Below, one piece after another: positions 1 to 12,200 of a DNA stretch of 64,000 bases. The DNA comes from Porites lobata (lineage: Eukaryota > Cnidaria > Anthozoa > Scleractinia > Poritidae), in assembly GCA_942486035.1 (NCBI GenBank), contig CALNXK010000024.1, forward strand, positions 2,756,001 to 2,820,000, given 5' to 3'. The stretch's first letter is position 1. The number at the start of each line of letters is the position of its first letter. Below the pieces are notes generated by a model, which was not told the DNA's origin, made no database searches, and saw only the letters and a program-made list of their open reading frames with translations. A program made the translations under genes and the position numbers.

Positions 1-3000
1 ACATTCAAATTATAACCAGCAATACACCAGCTGCTTTCATTCTTACTGGATGGCAGGAGAAAAGCGACCTACCAAGCAACTGGCACTGTTCGCCAATTGA
101 AAAGAAGTTTGCATTTGGCATGTTTATATATTATTATGATGAGCTGCGCATGCGCACTATGACCTGTATGTTATGATAATATTTTGATCGGCCCAAGAAA
201 TATATTTGGGGCTATCAAATACATTTTAAATATACAAAGTGTTTCAAATAGGAAATCAATAAAAATCTCGTTTCGGTTTGAAATTAAACAAGCCCCTAAG
301 CGAAGCGAAGTAAATTGGGAAGATATTCACTTTCACTCATATTTGAGAGTCCAATGTAAATGAAGTACTAAAACTGCACAATGCTTTCAAGAACGTGACG
401 ACTGGATACGATCCCTCACCAAACAACACCATTTTTGCACTTTAAAATTGATTTCAAAGTGCGGGGTTTTATTTTCAGAACATGAATAGACCTATATTGC
501 CCGATTCTCGTAACAGACTCCGCCTGGTAGAACATTCTAGACGTTTTGATTTTCATACAGGCATTTTAAATCCGCTGATACTGATCAATATAACTGTTTT
601 GCTGTCGATTATCTAACAACTTCACACGGCTACTGAAAAAACAAAGAATAGTTCGCTTTGTGATTAGCACCATACAAGTCTACTCCGCGATATCGGTTGC
701 TGCATGCATTTTAAGGTGTGGCCCAGGCAAGTCGTGGTATTAAACACCAGCTAAGCAGGTCACCGGTTGAATAGAGTAAACAACCGAGGTTTATCCACAA
801 CAAACAGTCTTCTATAGAATTCTTTATTTTCTGCTTGAGCAGAGTGCCCAAACATTGACTTCTGCCAACAGGGATGCCCAAAAACCCGCACATAACAATG
901 CATCCGACACATTAAACGGTAAAAATGTTCCCTTATAAATGTTTTGAATTCAAGGACTTAAAAAACTACTGGTATACTGTATTTGTATTGTCTTTGTACA
1001 TCTTATTCTTTTCAGCAAACTTACCATTGTTTAAAATTGTTAGACCCGAATATTTTAAGACTGGGGCAATGTAAATCTGACCAACGGAATTAACAAAGAA
1101 TAGTCGGATTAGCATCGACAGGCCGTAAATCATTCAGAATAGATCATTCCTGTTATCAGTGATGTTTTGAAGGCTCCCGTGTGTTTTAATTTGAGTAAAA
1201 TTTTTGGTTTTACAAAGCAAGCCTTGGATAATCTAACAAGCGAAATTTATGAAGTTTTTCAAACCAGCTCGATCCAGTCTGTTTAAAATGCGTCTTTGTC
1301 TTCAACACAAACCACTGTCTCCTTAATTACCGCAGGAAATTGATCAATTGAGATATCTTTTCGCAGTTCACGGAAAAGTTCTCGTACTACCCCTGAATGC
1401 GGAAAGCTTATCATATACATTGGCCCTTTCCACCAAAAACGGCAAACTATATATGTAGCTTAATAAGCAAGCAGAACTGTGAAATCAAACGAGATGACGA
1501 TCCATTTGGGCTTAAAATATCACGTGCATTGGCAGTGACTTTTCAGTTTCAGGGCCAAACATCCGGGTTATCCAGCGGAAACATTTATTGTCACTTTTAG
1601 GGGTGCTTAACAAAATACACGGGTGTTCAAGAACACTGCAAAGAGCGAACATGGTGAAAGGTTATTGCAGCTCCCGCTGCTTTCTCAACGACGTGGTTTC
1701 AAAATCTTTATCAGTAAAGCTGTACTTGTGTCGCTGTGTTATTGTTACACTTAGCAGATCAGCTGCAATTCTTGTCATTTCATAGGATTGCGGTATGACG
1801 ACTGTTAGCAGTGTCAGTTTTTTAAAGGTTCTTGAGATTGCCCTACAGAAACATATTTCATTTGCATGAACACCAAAAGGTCATTGTACCAATCATCCAT
1901 GACTGCTTTGAAGCGGGAGTTGTGGCTATTTCGTGACGTAAGACTGGTTAATGCCTGTCTTTGGCTTAGAACTACAGGTCTTCTTTGTCACTGGGGTAGA
2001 GTGTTCAAGCAGTCGACAAGCAACATTCCCAGGTCACTGAGCGTCCTATACCAAACAACGCTTCTTGGTAAGGACACACTAGTAAACAGCGTTAAACCAT
2101 ATTTATTTGGAAAGTAGTAATGGGTCAATGGGGGTGAAGAGTTTAATTCATCTTGTCAAGAGCATCCTGGACGTTATCACAACGTGAACCTCACGCAATT
2201 CATCTTCTATCTCGACGGGGTATTCGCGATGACACTTAATCTCCCATTAATCTTTATTTTGATTTTTAATAGTGAACAGTTTTCAATTAAATAGTTCAAA
2301 AATCGTGCTGTGAAGTCACAGCTTTCGGTGGTTTCCGGTGTCAAACAGCAAAATATAAAAACATGAAAACAGAGTATTGATTCGTACGCCAACAAAAGAT
2401 GAATTCTGAAATCCAAGGGTGTCAAGTCTCCGACTTAGATAAAAGCACTAGAAAAGTTGATTTAAGGATATTTAAAAGCCATGATACAGCCCATATGCAG
2501 TCAATTTTGCCACTTCATCTCATGTGATAAAACATTAAACCAGGTGATTTTTGTGGTACACTGCCCCTACGTGGAGTGTTCGGCAAGGATTCATTAGGAA
2601 GCTACTCTTTTTAAATTGATATGGGAGGTTCACCACCGGAGATCAAACGAACGAAAGTTTCTAAACTAAGCAAAGTAATGAAGCTAAGGCTATCACTTTC
2701 AACGTTTGTCACTTAACTTTGAAGGTTTATTGGAATGATTGAGCACTGGCACAGAAATGGACAAGTGGTCAATTAAAACAAGGAAGTAAAAGTAGAATTG
2801 CTATTTTATAGGCGTTTAACTGCTGTTTTATCGCATTTTCTTTTTGTACTAAAATGTTCAAAGTCCCTCTTTAGAGTGTATATTTAAGCGTTATCCTCTG
2901 TGTCAATTCCAGTAGTCTTAACAATAAATATATCTAATTTTACTATTTATATTTTAATGTCGACCCCCAACGGTGATTGATTGATTTCTACAGTACACAA

Positions 3001-3218
3001 CTTCGTAAGGTCCTTGTAAGTTATTTGTAGTTTTCTTTAGAGAACACTGAAATGACCATATGAAAGTGTTCTTATTATACCCTTGACATTAAACAACCTT
3101 GTCAGTTTTCTCCATAATCTATTCACTTGTAGGACCCCTGTGTAGGGACAAGCCCTCCTCACGGTGTACGTCGTGCACATATCGAGTTGACTTTGTCAGT
3201 TTCGTCGAGTTTGTCAGA
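1..3218. other. Left flank without a recognisable gene
   Basis: No open frame here resembles a known protein, and I see no chain of exons with matching splice phases. The right part is presumably the 3' untranslated region and downstream flank of the golgin-84 gene, which stops at 3219. On the minus strand a possible AATAAA signal (TTTATT on the plus strand, about 2726-2731) lies about 490 bases past that stop. Short open frames of 60-85 codons are scattered on both strands, as expected by chance in AT-rich DNA. Confidence 0.5.
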
Positions 3219-6200
3219 CTAAGGTTGTTGCGGAAGTCGGGATGAACTTGTTGAGTGAATCTCCGGTTGGTAAGTGAGGAGAACTATCAGCACCCATAAG
3301 TGAAGCAGTACCTAAGAAAAATAAAAAATATACGAAAAAAACTATATTGGTACGAATGCACATGGTACAAGCAAGTGTACCAAGGAATAAACAATACGTC
3401 CTTTCAGTAACTTAGAATACATTGACAAAATGAACGAATGTTAGAGAGAATTATCGTGTTACACCGCAAAACATTCGGCTGTTCTGTGTATGTAGCACTT
3501 TTTTTGCCATTTCTTCTTTTAAGGAAAAAGAAAAGGCAACAAGAATAATTACAAAACAGACCATTCAAATAGCCGGCTCCGCCTTTGCAACCTTTAAGGT
3601 GCATTACTGGAACAATGACAGTAGATAATTACACCTTCTACGGTGGCAGATGTTCACAAAGAAGTGTGGGGAGGGTGTGCCCTTTACTCGATTTTGTCGG
3701 CACACAAGGATATATATTTTGACTGACGATAAACGTTTATTTAAGTGTTTATCGTCGCTAAAAGCAAGTGTCACGATTAACCGCCGTAGTCAATGAATAA
3801 CAGGCTGTATAAACAGGATATCGTTGAGAAAAGACAGTAATTACACAGAGACGGCACGGCGTAAATTCTTACCATGTAAATGATGACGAAGAGTCGTGCG
3901 ATTGGATATCTTTTCAGAAAAAGACCCAGTCGTATACTGCAAAAAAGTAAAAAAAAAAACAATAAGAGAAACCCGGAACCTTCAGCCGCTTTTCGAGAAA
4001 TACTGTTTCGCGCATTGAACGCCTGCAAAGATCTTAAAACCACTCAAAAGAAAATTTTTAAAGCGTGTCTGTGGACCGTTTTTTTTTTGTTTGCGCTATG
4101 GTAAAAGCAAAAAACATTAAAGCTGCTAAAATGTACACAATTAATAAGCTTTTAAACTAATAACAACGGTATTGTGCATTAATGTCTTCAAAATTGACGT
4201 TTCGGTTTTTTTTTTCTTTCCACAAGCATGATCTCTCCAGTTACTTAGCTGTATTTGTTAGACAACACTGATATGATGTTACTCTCTCAGAAACCTTTTA
4301 GAAATGTTTACGCTACCTTAATATTCCATCGAAAGTTCCCCCCACGCCGATGATTGTTCGCAAATGCTACACTTGCCAGCGATTGTAATATTCTTGGAAA
4401 AAACTCAAGGATCCCAATTTTTATTTCATTTCACTGTATCGGGTTTTCATGAACCGAGAACAGAGCCTTCCAGATGCAACAAATATTAAGTTACCTGAAT
4501 TTATCGATTTCATTGACTGCCCTGTTGACTTTTCTCGAGTCGTTGAGCTGTGATGGCATTATTGACGATATTGATCTCACTCGAGACACTACAATGGAGT
4601 CAAAAGAACAAATTAGATTCAAACTGCATGCAGCGTAGGGTAGAAGCAGAAGCATAAGTCTAACAGACAAAGTGTTACCACGAAATCCGCGCACGAACAT
4701 AAACGGAATAATTCTTCGTGTCTCATTCCGTTTATGATCGTACCTTTCCTTGAATCTATATACCGACCCTGCATGTGCTTTATTTTACTTTTTAACATTC
4801 TATTTTTTCCTACTTTTTTGCTAAAAATAAAATGCTACTGAATTATGATGTCATCGCGAAATGTGGTATATCTGTCCTTTAATTAGTCTACTTCGCATTA
4901 AATTTTGCCTTATCTTGGAAAACAATAAGCCGATCAATTACAAAATAATCGACGAATATCCTATTTCACGGCACAGACTGAACAATCGATTTTCCCATGC
5001 ATTAAAAAACATAAGATAATCATTGTCTATACATTTAAAGGGATTTGTCACGCTATTTGCTCTCTCTCTCTCTCTCTCTTCCAGTTTTGTTATTTAAGCC
5101 TTTATTTCAGGCATTAACCTTGTTCCTGTAGTCTGCGATGGATGGACATGGATTTAAACTTGAAAAAATTGGGCCAACTTTTTTTACTTTTTTAATGCTA
5201 TGCTTACAAATCACCCAATAAATATCATGGTTACTGCTCCCTGATGAAATTTGATTGATATCTGCCGGAGCATTTTATACGGGTAAAGGCACGTAAGGTA
5301 ATATGACACGGGACGATTCGCAATGACGATTTCTAGCGCAACACAGGGTTCAAACAGTAGACCCGCGCCATTCTGAACCTCTTATTTCCTCTTTAATCTG
5401 CACCTCCATTATTTTCAGGGATAGGGGCATTGTTATGTGACAATCCCTATTGTTTTCCCAGCTAATCAATAACAATCTTTCAAGTAGATGCGGGATCGCC
5501 CCAGTTTAAATGTTGGTAAAATATTGCAGTGATTCGAAACAATTTAACAACAATGTTGTAACGCTGTGTTGCGCTAAAAATCATCGTTGCGAATCGACCC
5601 GTGTAACATCACCTTTTTTGATGTAAAACGGCAATGTCGCCCGTTTATGGAAAGCGGAAGGCGAATCGGAAACTCAAAACCTGACAAATATTGTAAACAT
5701 TGTCCAGAGAATTCACTTTTTTCTGTGGTTTCTAGAACTTTTCACATGGTCCAGTATAGAAAGTAGAGAATGCGAGACCTGTAAGATCGATAGCCTCGCA
5801 ATATCTGTCTAACATCATAGGGCCAGAAGTTATGGCAATCTATCAGATCCAAAATATATTAATATCAGCAAGTGCACAGCAACAAACCAATGAGTGGTGC
5901 CGTCTCGCCCAGTTGTAGACCTGGATCAGTACAATTAACCTTGTAGAAAAATATGAAACGGTATTTGTTTAAATATATATTTTTTGTTTTATTCTTTTGT
6001 TTACTTCTTCATCGCCTTGCCGTAAGGATCAGTTTGCCGTTTCGTATTTATCACATCCAACGTCAATCCTACTCCATTAAACGTTTTTATGACTAAATCG
6101 TAGATTACGATGTGTAATGCCCCCCTCCCCCACTTGTGCTATTTAGGGGCCGACCATTTAACTCTTTGTGGGGGGGCGGTGATTTTTAAAAAAAAATTCC

Positions 6201-9200
6201 TGCAAGCGTTTGTCGGAAGAAAAAAATTGCATGCAGCACAAATGTAGTAGAAAGCTTATGGGAAGAAAAGGGAAAAATAATATTCTGCCCACCAGATTGC
6301 TAGAAAAAAAAAATTTTGATGACCAGAAATCACCCACCCCTCCCCTCAAGAGTTAAATGGTCGGCCCCTTACATCGATTTTTCGTTAACGCAACAAAAAA
6401 GTTTCAGCTCCGATCTATACCGAGGAATCGCACCGACAATTAAATATTTTTCTAACTTTTCAGAAATTCTTGAAAGACAATAAAAAAATACAAACGTGTA
6501 TTTTCGTCAGTGTCATCAAATCCGTTGTAAGACGCCGATGGTCCGGCCATTAGTTTCGAGGCTGACGCTTGCACATCTCTATATTGTTTCTAGAAAACAA
6601 GATGAGAATCAAGAAAGAAGGTTTGGTAGTTATTAAAGTTATGCATTTTTCATGGTAGTTATGCATTCGTGACAACGACCATTTTAATTGTGTGATTGAT
6701 ATAAGGTGAATACGGTCAGGATGCTAAGAAGGTTCCTGAACTAGCTACAGATCGTTGCCTACATATCATTAAAATTTATTACATAAGTGGCCGTTTTTCG
6801 TGATGTTGGAAAAATGCAATTTTTAAGTTATCTTACTAAAAGGAATATCATGGTCGGCGAGTATCCAAGGTCAGAACATTAAAACTAACGTGTGACCTTG
6901 ATCAAGTTCAATCTTGAAAGTGGCCTGTGTGGTGGGCGTTTGAAGGTGAAAAGAAACAGGGGGTCGGAGGAGTGTAAGGACATGAAAGGCTCGCGCGCTT
7001 TGATTTCCGCTTTCCCTTCCCCTCTAACCAGAGAGCAACGAAGGTATGAATGATGCCATGCCAACTAAAGCTAGGAACGACAAGCCTTTTTGCAATTTAT
7101 ACCCTTTCAATCGAAGCTGCTGGATACTCACACGAGTCCAGTAAGATCGCAATATTTAAATTCGAAGGCAAGGAGTTTCTATCGGTTGAATCTCCAGCCA
7201 TGGGTGTCTCGAAGCTCCTTCGATTCTCGCCCACCTGGCGCATCGGAACGCCCACGCCTGGAGAATGAGGCCCTAGTGTCCATGGCTACCTAAACGTTTC
7301 TTACAAAAATTGGGCAGGTGATCGTGCTGTAACGAAAGGCCTGGGACTCCACTGTGCAACGAAAAAATTTGACTTTTCTCAGACCTAAACGATTATAATT
7401 TACCTTACTTTCACTTTTTCAACTTTTGCCAAAAAAAAAAATTTTAAAAATGAATATTCTGCTCTACAGTTTCGACCTTTGCGTTTTTCAATGAATGTAC
7501 TTTATTTTCACTGAATCAAAATCGATCACAGTACAACTAAAGAATATAAATTTTTTTTCCAGATGAAACTGATTGCTTTTTATAATCTTCTAGAAAACGT
7601 TTCCCGTGGCATTCCCTGACAACTGACTTTGCCAAGAAGTAAGATATTCCCTGACTTTTAATATACCCTGACCTCAAACACATTTTGTTTCAACCTTGAC
7701 TATGGTAACCCTGAAAATTTTTTAAGCATTTGCATAATCAGCTATTATTTCCTTTATTGAAGAGGCCTCTACACTACCCACATCCACTCAGTTGTAGGAA
7801 ATAGCCGCTTATCCTAGAAATACATAGAACCACCAGTTAATGTCCTTAATATTTTAAGAACCTCTACACTGTATGTTCTCGAACACACTCCACAGCATAT
7901 TGCACGTGAGGCGAGTTTGATATTAATTTAACTAATGCGCTGGAGGGCAATTACTGTTTGAGTGGGAGCCAATTGTTAGGGTAGAATAGGCCGGATCGTC
8001 TAAACTCCTCAATTCTATCCAGTACTTTTGTTTTTAAGCTTACGTGTCAACGCTAAGACTTATTATTTTGTCCTATTTCCTATCAGGTGTCGCGTAGGTT
8101 GAGATGCCCTCTGAGACACTCATTCACCAGCTGAAATTCACCTTCGCCTCAGTGATTAAGGTCACTGAGAGAACTATAAATATAATGAAAACGGAAAAAT
8201 GTACAAACAAAATAAGTAAAAGATAGACGTTTACATTGTTTATTACCTCCAGTCGCTCAAGCTGTAGCACTAAAGAGTTCTTCTCCGTGCTCAAAGCCTC
8301 AATAAGTGTTTGTTTCTGGATAAGATTTTCCGTCAATGTTCTAACACGGTTCTCTAATTCCTCCTCACTTGTAGAAGTAAGAGCCTTGGTTGCAAGCTAT
8401 AGTATCAATAAGATCATGGTTCTTTATTATTTGTAATCACGCTTTTCAACATGTTTCAAATGCAGTCAACTAAGATGCTAATTAGCGGACACCGCTGGGA
8501 ACAAAAAAAGTGTCCCGCGTGTTAGAGAAGTACCCGCCCTGTGGAGAGTCCAAGGATTTGAGGGCGAGAACAACGACAAAGACCGGGGATTTGACATAAA
8601 GCTGTTTCGCAAATTCTCACAAAATAGACTCCCCGGAAAGCTTCATTGAACTTTCACCAAAGAAATTAGCACTGTTGATGGAGGTTGAAACCCCTTCCTA
8701 TCGAAGAAAGATAAAACTTCTAACATCTTTTTTCCACCACTAAGACATTCTCGCTAAACCTCATAGTAGATAGAATGACGAAGGCTATCACGTTTTCCGC
8801 CCAAATGACGCTGGATCACGCGCACTACTTAGTACTAGGAAAATCTCGTAGTCGTCCTCGTCTTAGAATCTAAAGAACTCTAATATGCCTGAACAACGGC
8901 AAGGATACCACCCTCCCGCCCCCCTTCAAACTCTAGGTGTCCGTTTTAGGGAGGAGCTCGGCTTACATAGGAGTCTATTGAGAGCGTTGACTGTAACCCA
9001 GCAATACCAGTCACACTCCCTTAAAGTGATTGATAGCAGTGTGGTGTGCTGTTCATCACAAGTTAGCCGACTCCCAACTGAAGTTCATTAAAAATCCCGA
9101 ATCGAAAACTTTTCTCGTGTTTTTCCAACATCCTACGTTTATTAGTCCACCGAAAAGTGGAAGTACCAGTCAGAACGCGTTTAGTATCTCAGTCTTCTCA

Positions 9201-12200
9201 TCTCTATAATATCAGCTAGATCATGGTGGTTGCCACAGATGTCAGTTTTCAGAATGTCCTCATCGACGAATAGCGTCATTGTAAGCCGCGGGACAATGAC
9301 CTGAAATGATTCTCCTTGCTTTTAACAGTATTAAGACTGTGGATGTTACAATTCCAATTTTCCCGACTCAAATTGAAACTCCCTGACCATTTCCTGTCCT
9401 GTGGCAACTATGAGGTATTAGATTGTTAAACATTTTAAGCCTTTCAAGCCTTTGTGATAGGATGTACCGAAACATAACTTCATTCTTACTTTCCTATCTT
9501 TTGTCTGAATCCGTATTCTTTAAGCATATAGACTAGACGCAAATCCTCTTTTACTCAATAAACTGACACTGTCCGGATTTGGACCAGCTCCTTCAACTAA
9601 ACCCTATAAAATCACTCTCATTTACCTGATTTCTCAATTTCTGAATTTCATTTTCTCTCTCCTGTAGAAAAAGACAAGACCGTTAGTATATGGGCACAAG
9701 GTACTCCTTACCAAATAGGAAAATGAATAAAACTCGATCAGATGAACTCGCCTGTATTTGACTCATGAAACTGGTTTTGTTTGTTCGTAATTCTTCTTGG
9801 GCGTAATGCAGGTCCTAAAGGAGAAACTGACGTTAGATTTATGCATAATATGCTGTCCATGTTTGTTAGAGAGAAACTGCTCGCTGATTTTAAGACCCAG
9901 TTTAGAAGCATAATTCCGGTTTTCTTTGGAGATTTTACTACGACAGGATACCACCAATCAAAGCTGTTTTAGTAATCAGGGCCCAGTTGTTCGAAGGCCG
10001 ATTAGCGCTTAACCCGAGGTTAAATTTAACCCGGGTTCCTTTTTCTTGTGTTCAAAAGCATTTTCTCGGATAATTTTCTCTGTTATATTTAGAGCTTTCA
10101 ATCACCAACTTGTCGACAAAAAGTATTAAAACTGAAATGCTTTTTCAGAGCTTTCAAATCTGAATTCAAATCTCGCACTAACCGTGGGTTATCTTAACCC
10201 AGCTTTGAACAACTCGGCCCACGCCCGGCAGTCGAGTCGTCGAGAGTAGGAAAAAAAAGTGCCCTCGTGAGTATCATAATTTTGTCATATTTTAAAGTCA
10301 ACGAGTTCAGCGCTAAGAGGTGGAAAAAATTTATTTTACTGTAAAAATATTTTCCGTTTTCAAACGATAGTTTTGTTGTCCACACCTGAAGATGCTGATG
10401 TATCTGTTGTTCACAAGCGTCTCTCTTTCTCTTTTCATCGTCCAAAGCACTCTCTAGCTCCTCCACTTTCTCCCGAGCCAACTCAGCCTCTGATTGTTGC
10501 TGTTGCTCCACCTCCTGTTTTATTTAGTACGTTAAAACTCAATCAGACCTTCTTACAAATTCCGAACCAGCTGACTTAAATATTTACAAAGGGCTGCATT
10601 TAATCGTCCGGAAATAAAAGTTAAAAACCTTTATAAAGTTTTCTAGGACCCCTAAAATGCCTGCCTCTTTCACGACAGTCGGTACACGGGCTTAAGGTTT
10701 AGGGTACCACACAAGTGAGCTACTAGACTTGCCACAAGTCGGCCTCACGAGTCTCACTTTAAGAGCAGAGAGCGAGTGTTATTAAATAGGATGAACGACT
10801 TTTTCAATAGTCTACTGAACTATGTCTCTGTATGAAATTGCCCACACTGGACAGCGAGCAACTACAGTAGTTAACACTGCAGGGTTTGAGTATATTTACC
10901 TGAAGATCAGCCTTGAGCTGTTCCATGCGGTATTTGAACTGGTTCACCTCATCTCTCAACATGTCTCTTTCATGGCAAACCTCTTCATACTCTGAACTAC
11001 TAATGCCGCTTGCAACCTCTCCATTACTACCATCGCGAAGGCTTGCTATTACCTTGTCTTTAGCCTGGAAGGGCGAAAAGCACAAATAATAAGGACAAAA
11101 AACTTGATAATGTGATAATTTCTACCAAGCTGTAAGTCAAGCGAAGGTCATATAGCACCATTTTGCACCCCCCCGGGGAAGCTCCACCCGAGAGAGGTAC
11201 ATTTTACAGGCTTTTCAGGTATATGAAAGGAAAGGAATTTCACGAGTCGAAGTATATGAAAGGGTAGGGATTTAAAGGATCTTTAATTAAAATATAGCAT
11301 TTCGAACAAAGGCACGGTATGACCGTATCATTTTTCAACATTTATCAAACAGGTATGTGAAAGGCTTAGGGACAATATTTTTCAATGGAAGCTATACAGA
11401 AGGGGTACCGTTTTTGCCAAAAGTGGGTATACCAAAGGGTTGGACCTCTAGGCGGCGCCTTTCCGTATATAACGTTGTTGAATGCCCACCGGGCATTTTG
11501 TAGTGCATAAGTACTGCTGTCTTCCTCAATTTATTTAAGACCCTGAGTATTGGTCCGGCGACGATGATCGAAGAATAGACCTGCACTAACCTGAGATCAG
11601 GCGTTATTTTTTTTTTTGGCTTCTTCGTTTCTTTGGTTCGAGAGGGAAAAACTCTTCCCGTGAGAGTCATAAAGGGATAATAGGGAGAGGGCATGATCTC
11701 AGGCTAGACCTGCACCGTTCTAAACCTCTTATTTCACTGGTCCCCTTTAATCTGCACCTCCATTCTTTTCAGGGATAGGGGCATTGTTATGTGACAATCC
11801 CTATTGTTTTCCCAGCTAATCAAAAACAATCTTTCAAATAGGTACGGGATCGCCCTGATCGAAACCGCGAACTCCTTCTCTTCTGACCAGTGTTTTGCCT
11901 TGACTTGGCTAAGCCAACCGCAATAAAATCGTTTAGTTTTCCACGAAGGATACTGCGCTGACGTTACAGGAAAGACCCAGATAACGTTTCTGTAAAAACT
12001 GCGAGCAATAGCATAGCCTGTGAACAAGCTCTCTGTTTGGGGAAAGAATTCGCTTTTCCCTCTCCCTAGTTCCCCGCTCGACCAAAGGCTTGTTCACAGG
12101 CTACCAATAACAATTCTACCGCCAATATCTATACAATGCGAAATCTTCAGATCTTGTTTGCATGTCATCTGTTTTTTGGTTTTACTTTTTAGTGTAACCT

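Noticed and set aside
2140..2240. Minus-strand segment ending CDNVQDALDKMN before a stop, resembling a protein C-terminus
   Set aside because: Only about a dozen residues are open after an upstream stop, and no upstream exon of matching phase was found.
7050..7300. Possible structured RNA gene (RNase MRP-like or tRNA-like) in the GC-rich patch
   Set aside because: No consensus box A/B or known RNA core was found, and the minus strand fits a golgin-84 exon with a strong GTGAGT donor.
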